This document shows, piece by piece, positions 1-7,869 of a DNA stretch of 64,000 bases. Below the pieces are notes generated by a model that was given only the letters and a program-made list of their open reading frames with translations, searched no databases and was not told the DNA's origin. The number at the start of each line of letters is the position of its first letter. The first letter of the stretch is position 1. Made by a program: the position numbers and the translations under genes. The DNA is from M0103 sp040386155 (lineage in GTDB: Bacteria > Bacteroidota > Bacteroidia > Flavobacteriales_D > Crocinitomicaceae), in assembly GCA_040386155.1 (NCBI GenBank), contig JAZKFZ010000002.1:200088-264087 (forward strand). The letters are read 5' to 3'.

Positions 1-327
1 TATTTAGATGATTCCAAAAGTTTTTTGTCATTTTTAGCAACCAATCTTCCTGAAACTAGTGCAAAATGGGAGCAGTTTTTTGGAAAAATTGATGCAGCAG
101 CTCGTGTGCCTAAAGAGCCTGAATTTGAAAATGTTACAGAAAAGATAAAGTACCAAGAACTGAAATTGGATGTCGCATTATCTAGAATTATTGATTTAGA
201 AAAGCAAATTGAAAACTATTACTTTATTGCACCATTTGATGGTACAATTGTTCAAATCAAAAAGCAGTTAGAATCGAAGGTGAAGAAGTCTGAAATAGTG
301 GTGGTCATTCAGAAAGATGATGAATGA
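1..327 (+). CDS. C-terminal end of a membrane-fusion/HlyD-like protein (partial)
   Basis: The reading frame is open from base 1, so only the C-terminal ~108 residues are present and the true start lies upstream. About 35 charged, heptad-like residues (from VTEKIKYQEL) form what looks like a coiled-coil arm. This is followed by APFDGTIVQI, the sequence that in HlyD/AcrA-type periplasmic adaptors marks return from the hairpin into the lipoyl (barrel-sandwich) half-motif. The protein stops about 25 residues later, without the beta-barrel domain most adaptors carry. Family knowledge suggests a periplasmic adaptor of an export system, and the neighbouring glycan genes would fit, but the substrate is unknown. 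It could instead be a short adaptor variant or a C-terminally truncated gene. Confidence 0.55.
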   Translation, partial: YLDDSKSFLSFLATNLPETSAKWEQFFGKIDAAARVPKEPEFENVTEKIKYQELKLDVALSRIIDLEKQIENYYFIAPFDGTIVQIKKQLESKVKKSEIVVVIQKDDE

Positions 328-446
328 TAGACTTTTGAAGAATACAATAAAAATCTTTAAGTAAGCTAGGTAGCGCATCTAACTTTTGACTACATTTGAT
401 AACTTTTTTGAAAGCTATTTCAAATTAGTAGTAAATATGTCACTAC

Positions 447-1583
447 TTGAAAATTAACCAAACATACCAAATATGTAATCGCTGTGTGATGGATACTTCT
501 GATCCAGAAATTACTTTTGATTCGTCTGGTAATTGTAGTCATTGCAATGATTTTTTACTGCGAAGAATTCACCATAAATACCAAGGAGAAGCAACAGATG
601 AGTCCTTTCAGCAGTTGATTACTGCCATCAAAAGAGACGGGAAGGGTAAAAAATACGATTGTATTATTGGGATTAGTGGAGGGATAGATAGTTCCTATGT
701 TGCTTTAGTTGCCAAGCAAAACGGCTTGAGAATTTTAGGTGTTCATGTTGACAATGGATGGAATTCTGACTTAGCAGTGCAAAATATTCGCAATATTGTT
801 CAAAAGTTAGATATTGAATATCAGACTTTTGTTTTGGATTGGAAAGAGTTTAAAGATTTACAACTCGCTTTTCTTAAGGCTTCAGTACCAGAAGCTGAAA
901 CTCCAACCGATATTGCAATGTTAGGAGCCTTGCATCAGATTGCAGAACAACATGGAGTAAAGTACATTATCAGCGGTGGAAATTTTGCTACAGAAGGAAT
1001 TTTACCAGCGGCGTGGCATTACAATGCAAAGGATATGCGATATTTGAATTACATTCAGAAAACATTTGGTAAATTGAAATTGCGTAAGTTTCCAAAATTT
1101 GGTGTTCTTCAGGAGACCTATTACAAACTCGTGAAGCGAACAAAAATGGTGTACCTTCTCAATTATATTGATTACGCGAAGGAGCAAGCAATGATTACCC
1201 TAGAACAAGAGTTAGCTTGGAAATATTACGGAGGAAAACATTACGAATCAAAATACACAGGTTTTATTCAATCGTATTATTTGTTTGAAAAATTTGGAAT
1301 CGATTATCGACGTGCAACATTGTCCTCACAAATTCTGACCAAAGAAATTAGTCGTGAAGCAGCGATTGAACAAGTCAAACCATTGCCCTACAAGTTGGAA
1401 GTAGTGGCGGAAGAAAAAAAATACATCGCCAAAAAATTAGGTGTTTCAATCGATGAATTTGAAGAAATTTTAAAGCGACCGGCAAAATGGTATTGGGATT
1501 ATCCAAATAGCAAAGGACAATTGAATTTCATTTACAACACCTACCGACGAATTTTTAAGAAAGAGAAGTTAGCGAGTTTTTGA
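447..1583 (+). CDS. wbuX: N-acetyl sugar amidotransferase (WbuX/WbpG/PseA type)
   Basis: The 378-aa protein begins with a zinc-ribbon-like cysteine motif (CNRCVMD near residue 11, CSHC near 30). A PP-loop ATP pyrophosphatase site, GISGGIDSSY, lies at about residues 75-84. This combination is typical of the amidotransferases that convert an N-acetyl group on a nucleotide sugar into an acetamidino group for LPS or flagellar glycans, using ammonia supplied by a HisH/HisF-like pair. Both partners follow here. The start is a TTG at 447. An in-frame stop lies at 432 and no ATG occurs before the conserved cysteines, so TTG is the only sensible start visible. The family is clear, while the exact sugar is not determined. 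Confidence 0.9.
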   Translation: MKINQTYQICNRCVMDTSDPEITFDSSGNCSHCNDFLLRRIHHKYQGEATDESFQQLITAIKRDGKGKKYDCIIGISGGIDSSYVALVAKQNGLRILGVHVDNGWNSDLAVQNIRNIVQKLDIEYQTFVLDWKEFKDLQLAFLKASVPEAETPTDIAMLGALHQIAEQHGVKYIISGGNFATEGILPAAWHYNAKDMRYLNYIQKTFGKLKLRKFPKFGVLQETYYKLVKRTKMVYLLNYIDYAKEQAMITLEQELAWKYYGGKHYESKYTGFIQSYYLFEKFGIDYRRATLSSQILTKEISREAAIEQVKPLPYKLEVVAEEKKYIAKKLGVSIDEFEEILKRPAKWYWDYPNSKGQLNFIYNTYRRIFKKEKLASF

Positions 1584-1588
1584 TTTGG

Positions 1589-1638
1589 GTGTTTTTGTTG
1601 TAGATGTATGGCATGCCATACTTCTACAACAAAAACAC
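1589..1638. repeat. 50-bp REP-like palindrome upstream of hisF2
   Basis: A near-perfect inverted repeat centred at 1613/1614, with one T-T mismatch (1605/1622). Its inner 30 bp (1599-1628) has the form TGTAGA-N5-GGCATGCC-N5-TCTACA, identical in layout to the palindrome at 2430-2487. It begins 6 nt after the amidotransferase stop codon. It could terminate that transcript or be a dispersed REP-type element. Confidence 0.8.
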
Positions 1639-1664
1639 ATCATACATCGTACATCAAAAAATCG

Positions 1665-1672
1665 TAAATTTG
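1665..1672 (+). promoter_or_regulatory. TAnnTTTG -7 box before hisF2
   Basis: TAAATTTG ends 3 nt before the ATG at 1676. No good TTTG -33 element is visible at the usual distance. The position supports the internal ATG as the start and suggests a very short or absent leader. Confidence 0.45.
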
Positions 1673-1675
1673 TTC

Positions 1676-2413
1676 ATGTTTTCACCACGTGTTATTCCAG
1701 TTTTGTTATTGAAAGATGAATGCTTGGTCAAATCCGTTCAATTTGGAAAGTACAATTACATTGGTGATCCAATCAACGCCGTTCGCTTGTTCAACGATTT
1801 TCGAGCAGATGAATTGATTTTTTTAGACATTGAGGCGACAAAGCAAGGTCGCTTGATTTCACTGGACTTTGTGCGCGATGTAGGAGAGGAAGCGAAAATG
1901 CCTTTTGCTGTAGGTGGTGGAATTCGTAGTCTCGAGGATATTCGTAAAATTGTACATGCAGGTGCTGAAAAAGTAGTGCTTTGCTCCATTGCATGCGAGA
2001 ATCCTTCATTTGTGAAAGCGGCAGCGGATGAGTTTGGTTCATCTACGATTGTTGTTTGCATGGATGTGAAGAAGAAATGGTTGGGCAAAGAGCAGGTGTG
2101 GAGTAACGCAGGGACAAAAGCCACAGGAAAATCTCCAGTAGACTTCGCAAAGGAAATGCAGCAATTAGGAGCAGGTGAGCTCATTGTGCAATCCATTGAA
2201 AAAGATGGAACGATGGGTGGATACGATTTACCTCTAATTAAAATTATTAGTGAAGCCGTGCAAATTCCTGTCGTTGCGCTGGGTGGCGCTGGTTCCTACG
2301 AAGATCTTACAGCCGCTTTTAAGCAAGGTTATGCGACGGCAATGGCCGCTGGTAGTTTGTTTGTATATCAAGGGAATAAAAAAGGCGTGCTGATATCGTA
2401 TGAACGATTTTAG
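1676..2413 (+). CDS. wbuZ: HisF2/WbuZ acetamidino-modification protein
   Basis: A 245-aa TIM-barrel protein of the imidazole-glycerol-phosphate synthase HisF family. Both phosphate-binding loops are present (VGGGIRS and ALGGAGS). The first strand reads IPVLLLKDE where canonical HisF has IPCLDVKDG, so the catalytic Asp of strand 1 (Asp11) is replaced by Leu. The second catalytic position is kept in VCMDVK. This pattern, next to a WbuX-type amidotransferase, fits the 'HisF2/WbuZ' group that works in glycan acetamidino formation rather than histidine synthesis. The start at 1676 (MFSPRV) matches the family N-terminus. A longer frame from 1604 would run through the palindrome and is unlikely. Confidence 0.88.
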   Translation: MFSPRVIPVLLLKDECLVKSVQFGKYNYIGDPINAVRLFNDFRADELIFLDIEATKQGRLISLDFVRDVGEEAKMPFAVGGGIRSLEDIRKIVHAGAEKVVLCSIACENPSFVKAAADEFGSSTIVVCMDVKKKWLGKEQVWSNAGTKATGKSPVDFAKEMQQLGAGELIVQSIEKDGTMGGYDLPLIKIISEAVQIPVVALGGAGSYEDLTAAFKQGYATAMAAGSLFVYQGNKKGVLISYERF

Positions 2414-2429
2414 ATTTCGGAATTATATG

Positions 2430-2487
2430 ATTTTTGGAATGAATGTAGAGACAAGGCATGCCTTGTCTCTACATTCATTCCAAAAAT
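2430..2487. repeat. 58-bp perfect palindrome between convergent genes
   Basis: Perfect inverted repeat with 29-bp arms and no spacer, centred at 2458/2459. The inner 30 bp (2444-2473) matches TGTAGA-N5-GGCATGCC-N5-TCTACA, the same framework as at 1599-1628. ATTTTT and AAAAAT flank the stem. It sits between the stops of hisF2 (2413) and hisH (2493), where it could act as a bidirectional terminator. Confidence 0.85.
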
Positions 2488-2492
2488 TGAAA

Positions 2493-3095
2493 TCACAACA
2501 ACTTCAACCCCGAATCTTGACTTTTCTCTGGATGAAATTGAAATCCTACAATGTTGTTTTTAATCAACGACGAAACAAAACGACTTTCATAGGTACTAAA
2601 GGATAGAACTTCATCAATTGGAGCCGTTTTCACTTCATACGCATGAACAAAATAGAAACGATCGTCTGGTGAAAGGTCTTTCAAGCGCTCCTGTTCACCA
2701 TTCTTTTCAAGCAAATTCCAGCCCGTATGTGGTACTTTATAACGAAGTGAATCTTGTACATGAATGCGCGTCACTTCACAATCGAACCATGCTAATCCTT
2801 CGGTATTTCCTTCCTCACTTCCTTTGCACATCAATTGCATGCCTAAGCAAATTCCCGTGATAGGCACTTTTTTTTCAAGCACAGCTTCTTGCAGGGCCTT
2901 ATCGAGTTCGTTTTTTCTGAGAAAATCCATTGCTTTGCCAAAGTGTCCAACCCCTGGAAGCACTAAATGCTCCGCTTCGCGAATTTCTTTTCCATTGTGA
3001 ATGATGTTACATTCAAATCCGCAACGCTGAACGGCTCGCTGAACGGAAGTAATATTCCCCATGGAATAATCGAGTATGGAAATTATTTTTGACAT
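2493..3095 (-). CDS. hisH: HisH-type glutamine amidotransferase subunit (acetamidino sugar synthesis)
   Basis: A 200-aa class-I glutaminase. The nucleophile elbow GICLGMQLM carries the catalytic Cys (about residue 82), and the His/Glu pair is in GFQFHPEKS near the C-terminus. The N-terminus ISILDYSMGNITSVQRAV is typical of HisH. It would hydrolyse glutamine and feed ammonia to the HisF2 partner. Since that HisF lacks a histidine-type active site and sits beside an amidotransferase, I place HisH in the glycan pathway too (the WbuY role), not in histidine biosynthesis. It faces the opposite way to its two partners and starts at the stop of the glycosyltransferase gene upstream (3095), so it is translated from a different operon. 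Confidence 0.88.
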   Translation of the reverse strand: MSKIISILDYSMGNITSVQRAVQRCGFECNIIHNGKEIREAEHLVLPGVGHFGKAMDFLRKNELDKALQEAVLEKKVPITGICLGMQLMCKGSEEGNTEGLAWFDCEVTRIHVQDSLRYKVPHTGWNLLEKNGEQERLKDLSPDDRFYFVHAYEVKTAPIDEVLSFSTYESRFVSSLIKNNIVGFQFHPEKSQDSGLKLL

Positions 3096-4420
3096 TAGAG
3101 CGATTTAATCATTTCTGCCAATTTTTGAGTTTGTATTTTTCGAGAGTAGTTTTCCACACCAATTGAATCACAAGCAATAAAGCCCTTTTCCTCAAATTCG
3201 ATATACAATGCTTGCAAAACTTCTATTAAGTGGAATTGATCTTTAACGGCAATTCCACTGTTTGTTTTTTCAACTAGTTCAGCTTGAAGTTGATTTGATT
3301 CACTCTCCAATTCTTCAATTTTATAAAATTTCCTTTTTAATTCATTTGCCTCAGGGTCATCAGTGAAACATAAAATTATTTTGCGTTTTATTCCTAAATA
3401 ATCGAAAATTTTAGTACCCATGTAAGAGTAATAATTAAAAAGTAACATGGTATTGTTTTCCGCTAATTTCTTTAGTAGTTCACTATTAGGCATTTTCGCT
3501 GTAATAGTTACATGATTTTTTAATGCTGGATATTTTGAATTAACTAGTTCCGTAATTTTATTTTGAACATTGGTACCATAAAAATTGATTCGAATTTTGG
3601 CATTGTAATTTGAAATCAGAAATTGTTGAACTGCTGTTAAAAAACCTTCAAGCGGATGCCAATCGTAGATAGTGCCTACAAAAGCAATTTGAAATTCATC
3701 ACTTTTCTGAGGTAATGAAGCTAATTCGTCAATTAACTCAGGCTCATATCCATTGGGCAAAATCAAGACTTCTTTATTTGGTATAACAGTGCTATTTTTT
3801 TTTGCAACAAAACTGGAAACGGTAGTGATTAAATGAGCATTCTTGACGGTTCTTTTTTCAAAATAAGAATGCCAGGCCCGTAGTACTCGAAAGTCCACAA
3901 GTTCTTGATTCTGAGACCAAGGATCTCTGTAATCTGCTATCCAAGGAAGATTAAATTCTTTACTTAACTGGTTCGCATAACTGAACAAAATAAATGGATC
4001 GCCTGAGGCAATAATTGCATCAACTTTATTTTCTTTAAGAAACGACCTGGCAGTTGCATAGATTTCAGATTTAGGTCCAATTGGAAATAGAAATTGACCT
4101 AATTCGTAAAAAGCAGTAATCGATTTTCTTAGTATTTTAAACCTCTTTTCTCCATGTTTTAGGAGTAAACGATTACTAAGGTTTGGATGGTAGGGCGACC
4201 GAAGTATAGTCCCAAATTCACTTTTCTCTACTAGTATATTTTTTGAACTTCCCTCTTCAATATAGTCTAAATGATTTCCGTGCTTATTTCCCCATTGACG
4301 CGTTACCACAATTGGTTCAATATCAAACTCTTTAAAATACTTGTACCAATTGTAGGGTCTCAAGCCACCTACTGAAACATAAGGAGGGAAATCGTATGCG
4401 AGAATGAGGACTTTTTTCAC
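3095..4420 (-). CDS. Glycosyltransferase, GT4-like (GT-B fold)
   Basis: A protein of about 441 aa with an N-terminal KVLILAYDFPPYVSVGG motif, as in GT4-type transferases (nucleotide-binding N-terminal fold with a Gly-rich loop). A mid-region IADYRDPW and a C-terminal domain beginning FQIAFVGTIYDWHPLEG follow. It probably transfers a sugar onto the growing lipid-linked glycan at the cytoplasmic face. I chose the GTG at 4420, because a TATATTTA box lies 5 nt before it and residues upstream of it (to ATG 4480) look unlike the family. The donor sugar cannot be told. Its stop overlaps the start of hisH, suggesting coupling. Confidence 0.78.
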   Translation of the reverse strand: MKKVLILAYDFPPYVSVGGLRPYNWYKYFKEFDIEPIVVTRQWGNKHGNHLDYIEEGSSKNILVEKSEFGTILRSPYHPNLSNRLLLKHGEKRFKILRKSITAFYELGQFLFPIGPKSEIYATARSFLKENKVDAIIASGDPFILFSYANQLSKEFNLPWIADYRDPWSQNQELVDFRVLRAWHSYFEKRTVKNAHLITTVSSFVAKKNSTVIPNKEVLILPNGYEPELIDELASLPQKSDEFQIAFVGTIYDWHPLEGFLTAVQQFLISNYNAKIRINFYGTNVQNKITELVNSKYPALKNHVTITAKMPNSELLKKLAENNTMLLFNYYSYMGTKIFDYLGIKRKIILCFTDDPEANELKRKFYKIEELESESNQLQAELVEKTNSGIAVKDQFHLIEVLQALYIEFEEKGFIACDSIGVENYSRKIQTQKLAEMIKSL

Positions 4421-4505
4421 TGCGCTAAATATAGTGAAAAATGGCAATAGCGCCAATTCTCGCCTCATTGATTGCCTCATAATGATTTCATTTGTACTTT
4501 TACCT

Positions 4506-5735
4506 ATGGAAAAAAAGCAGCTGATACTTTTTACCGCAGATTTCCCTTTAGGAACAGGTGAAACCTTTCTGGAAACAGAAATTGTTTACCTTGCAAAAGG
4601 ATTTCATACAGTGATAATCGTATCACAAAATACGGCATCCAAAGAATGTCGCGCTTTACCCGAAAACTGTTCCGTAGAACGCATCAACTTAAGCATTTCA
4701 GCAGCCGATAAAATCAAGGCCTTGTTGAGTGTGTTGAATCCCTTGTTTTGGAAAGAACGCAGCGTGATTAAATCCGTTTACGGGAAGCGCTTAACAAAAG
4801 GAATTCTTTTTACCATGCTTATTTCCCTTTACCGAGCAAAGAGGGTGAAAACAACAGTTGCACGATTGCAAAATAATAATGCTGATTTAAAGCAATATTT
4901 TTATAGTTATTGGTGCGATGATGTTGCACTTGGCTTAGCGATGGCGCAGAAAGATTTCCCAAAAATTAAAACGCTATGTCGCATTCATCGCTGGGACGTT
5001 TATTTTGAGGAAAGTACAGTAGCATTTTTACCATTTCGACATACCATTACACAGCAAATTGGTAAAATTGTTTCTATTTCACAAGATGGAATCGATTACG
5101 CGAAGGCTGTATGGAAAACTGGTTTGGATGATAAGTTTGTGTTGTCAAGATTGGGGATAAATAATTCGGTTGCTCCTATTGTTCTTGAGCGAAACTATTG
5201 CTTACTTGTGAGTTGTTCGAACATCATTCCAGTAAAAAGAGTTGAGTTGATTGCTAAAGCTTTGGAGAAAGTTGCCAATGTTTCAATCAAATGGGTGCAT
5301 TTTGGTGATGGTTCGGAAAGAAAAGCACTCGAAAGCTTGATTCATACGCTACCTTCCAATATTCAAGTCGAATTGATGGGAAGAAAGGAAAACCAGGACA
5401 TTTATAGCTATTATTCGGAGCACAGACCAGATCTATTCATCAACGTAAGTTCATCAGAAGGCGTTCCTGTTTCCATCATGGAAGCAATGAGTTTTGGGAT
5501 TCCAGTGATCGCAACAAATGTTGGTGGAAATTCGGAAATCGTGAACAATGAAAATGGATTTTTGTTAGGTAGTACTCCTTCAATAGACGAAATTTCAAAT
5601 GTAATTGAATCCTACATGTCACTTACATTGGAAGACAAGAAAGCAAAAAGTGAATTGGCTTTTGCAACATGGCAAGAATTTTATAACGCTACGAAAAATT
5701 ATCAGCAGTTTTTAGCTGTCATTTCGTCCTTGTAA
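4506..5735 (+). CDS. Glycosyltransferase family 4
   Basis: A 409-aa GT-B enzyme. The C-terminal donor-binding half carries VSSSEGVPVSIMEAMSFG, the EX7E-type motif of retaining GT4 transferases, followed by PVIATNVGGNSEIV. The N-terminus (LILFTADFPLGTGETFLETE) resembles colanic-acid/WcaL-like transferases. The ATG at 4506 is preferred because a TACTTTTA box precedes it by 3 nt and the longer frame from 4404 would overlap the divergent gene. It is divergent from the glycosyltransferase at 3095-4420 and converges on the next one, with their 3' ends overlapping at 5702-5735. Confidence 0.85.
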   Translation: MEKKQLILFTADFPLGTGETFLETEIVYLAKGFHTVIIVSQNTASKECRALPENCSVERINLSISAADKIKALLSVLNPLFWKERSVIKSVYGKRLTKGILFTMLISLYRAKRVKTTVARLQNNNADLKQYFYSYWCDDVALGLAMAQKDFPKIKTLCRIHRWDVYFEESTVAFLPFRHTITQQIGKIVSISQDGIDYAKAVWKTGLDDKFVLSRLGINNSVAPIVLERNYCLLVSCSNIIPVKRVELIAKALEKVANVSIKWVHFGDGSERKALESLIHTLPSNIQVELMGRKENQDIYSYYSEHRPDLFINVSSSEGVPVSIMEAMSFGIPVIATNVGGNSEIVNNENGFLLGSTPSIDEISNVIESYMSLTLEDKKAKSELAFATWQEFYNATKNYQQFLAVISSL

Positions 5736-6859
5736 AGCGAATGGATTTTTTCTACACAAAACGCAATGTCAAATTCCTTTGCCTTTTGAACAGCGGCTGT
5801 AGCGAACATTGAATAGCGTGCAGAATTTTCCGTCAATTCAATGATTTTATCAGCAAATTCATCAGGCTTTGTGGACTGCGGAAGTATAAATCCATTAATA
5901 TCTTGATGCACGATGTCTCTGTTGCCACCTGCATCTAAACTAATTACTGGCAATGCTGCCGCCATTGCTTCCACGATTACAAGTCCAAAGGGTTCTGAAA
6001 TGGCGCTGTGCAAATAGAAATGGCTTTGCTTTAAAAATTCTTCCACATTTGCGATCAAGCCCTTTAAATGAACGTGATTGCTTAATTGTTGTTGTTTAAT
6101 TAAATTCAACAAATTTTGTTGTTCTGGACCTTGCCCCAGAATATTTAGCTGCCAATTGATGGAAGGATATTTTTTCAATAAATGTTTAACTACTCCAATT
6201 AAATACTGTTGATTCTTTACTGGAAACAGTCTGCCAATTGTAATTAATTCGACCGTCTTTGATGGGTCAGGTAAATTTACTGTCGCTTCAAATTTTGAAA
6301 AATTGATCCCGTTCGGGATGAGCTGTATTCGAGTTGCCCACCTTTTTTTGAGCTGTTGACGTAATTTTTGATCGATGGAAGTACTAATGGTGATGAATTG
6401 ATTATTTGCTGTTGAATATTTTTTAAAAATCCTTCTTCGCTCAAAGTAATGTGTTATATTTTTTTTGCTTGTAAATGTTTTTAAACTTAAGGAGTTAAAT
6501 TCTGGAAAATCTCCGTGTACATGCGAAAAATAGGCAATTCCTTGTCGTACATTTTCTCGACTAATTAATTCTGCTATGTAGGTATGAGAGTGAATTATAT
6601 CTGGTTGAAACTCATCAACAATTCGCTCAAAGTCTGAAATATCTATTTGTGATTTACCTGTTATTGATAATTGAATTTTTGAAGTACAAATTTCAATATC
6701 AAGTCCTGCACTTAACTCAAGGTAATCATTTAGTGCGCCAAGAGGTACAATTTTCACTACCACATTGCTATAAACGTTTTTCAGTTCATGGGCAATATCT
6801 AGTACCAAACGCTCAGCACCTCCTTTCCCTAAACTTTGGGTTACGAATAATACGCGCAT
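5702..6859 (-). CDS. Glycosyltransferase family 4
   Basis: A 385-aa GT4 enzyme. The N-terminus VLFVTQSLGKGGAERLV is the classic acceptor-side motif. The donor-side SAISEPFGLVIVEAMAAALPV carries the EX7E motif, followed by LDAGGNRDIV. It is the last gene of the long minus-strand polysaccharide operon, 5 nt beyond the GNAT-like gene. Its 3' end overlaps the convergent glycosyltransferase gene by 34 bp. Linkage and sugar specificity cannot be read from sequence. Confidence 0.88.
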   Translation of the reverse strand: MRVLFVTQSLGKGGAERLVLDIAHELKNVYSNVVVKIVPLGALNDYLELSAGLDIEICTSKIQLSITGKSQIDISDFERIVDEFQPDIIHSHTYIAELISRENVRQGIAYFSHVHGDFPEFNSLSLKTFTSKKNITHYFERRRIFKKYSTANNQFITISTSIDQKLRQQLKKRWATRIQLIPNGINFSKFEATVNLPDPSKTVELITIGRLFPVKNQQYLIGVVKHLLKKYPSINWQLNILGQGPEQQNLLNLIKQQQLSNHVHLKGLIANVEEFLKQSHFYLHSAISEPFGLVIVEAMAAALPVISLDAGGNRDIVHQDINGFILPQSTKPDEFADKIIELTENSARYSMFATAAVQKAKEFDIAFCVEKIHSLYKDEMTAKNC

Positions 6860-6864
6860 CTCAA

Positions 6865-7824
6865 TTAAAAAGTATTGAAATCACTTCCATTGTACACAAT
6901 TGAGTCAAACTCCTCATCGATATCAAAGGTCTTAATAAAAATTTTATTTCCATCAATAAATGGAAAATTTGAAAATGTTGTATCGAGAAAGGTCTTACGG
7001 GTAGTAACAACTTTTACTTCATGACAACCTAATAATTTTGCTAAGTGAACTATTGTTTTTTCAAAACTATTCTGCTTTTCAGGTGGAAAATAGGACACAT
7101 TTCCAATTTCAATTCCATCTTCTATTTTAAACCAAAATGTAAAGCCATTTTTACGAACCAAATAGTTGGTAGTATAATTTTTATGCTTCACATAGTCTAC
7201 ACTTGTTGATACGCTGTTTGTTTTACTGTCAAAAATGGAATTGTTAAAATTATGATCACTTTTTGTGCTAAGTGATAACATGAGGCGTATAAATGGTCGA
7301 TAAGCGAAAGAAAGCGAGAATTTATTGGCAATTTTATTTAAGGGAAAGGTGTTCACTTTTATTTTATAAGTCCGGAAGTGGTTTACTTCTTTCCAATTTG
7401 CCAATTCAAAACCTTTTACTGCTTGGGGACTTGGACTTACGAATAAATACGCTAGGCCTTCTTTTCGAGCAAGTTCGCTTACTTCAATAATGAGTTGCTC
7501 AAATACATTTTTACCACGTAAAATGGGATCTAACACCGCATCTGAGATTTGTCCTGCAAGTAGCACACGATTATTAATTGTCACATACATGGGGAGCACC
7601 CCCAAATGACCAATAATTGAACCTTTTTGATCTTTGATGACAATGGCGATGTTTTCTTTACCTGTCCAGGCAGTATTATATTTTTTTTGAAAAAAGGAAT
7701 GGCTAATTTTTCTATTGCGAGCTTCATTGAATAAAAGCGTCAAATCATCAATTTCACTTTTAGTAATGCGTTCGAAACTTAGCTCTAAGCGAGAAATAGA
7801 GTGTTTTTTGGTTTGATACTCCAT
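6865..7824 (-). CDS. GNAT-family N-acyltransferase-like protein
   Basis: A 319-aa protein. Residues ~60-150 look like a GNAT fold: IVIKDQKGSIIGHLGVLPM for strands 2-4, and ISDAVLDPILRGKNVFEQLI resembling the acyl-CoA-binding loop region and helix 3. The C-terminal ~150 residues have no motif I recognise. In a polysaccharide operon it may acylate an amino sugar or peptide-like substituent, but the substrate is unknown. It starts 46 bp after the FkbM gene and ends 6 bp before the glycosyltransferase gene, consistent with one transcript. Confidence 0.6.
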   Translation of the reverse strand: MEYQTKKHSISRLELSFERITKSEIDDLTLLFNEARNRKISHSFFQKKYNTAWTGKENIAIVIKDQKGSIIGHLGVLPMYVTINNRVLLAGQISDAVLDPILRGKNVFEQLIIEVSELARKEGLAYLFVSPSPQAVKGFELANWKEVNHFRTYKIKVNTFPLNKIANKFSLSFAYRPFIRLMLSLSTKSDHNFNNSIFDSKTNSVSTSVDYVKHKNYTTNYLVRKNGFTFWFKIEDGIEIGNVSYFPPEKQNSFEKTIVHLAKLLGCHEVKVVTTRKTFLDTTFSNFPFIDGNKIFIKTFDIDEEFDSIVYNGSDFNTF

Positions 7825-7869
7825 GCTAAAGGAACTTTAAAAAATCAAGGATTGCTATTTTCATGTGCA

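Noticed and set aside
1756..2196. 146-aa ORF on the minus strand inside hisF2
   Set aside because: It lies wholly inside the HisF2 gene in another frame, and its translation shows no family pattern.
1589..2487. Insertion sequence with the two palindromes as terminal repeats
   Set aside because: The palindromes are each self-complementary hairpins rather than one IR pair, and the segment between them holds only hisF2, without a transposase.
1676..3095. Histidine biosynthesis (hisF/hisH) reading
   Set aside because: The HisF lacks Asp11, both genes lie beside a sugar amidotransferase and glycosyltransferases, and no other his gene is present.
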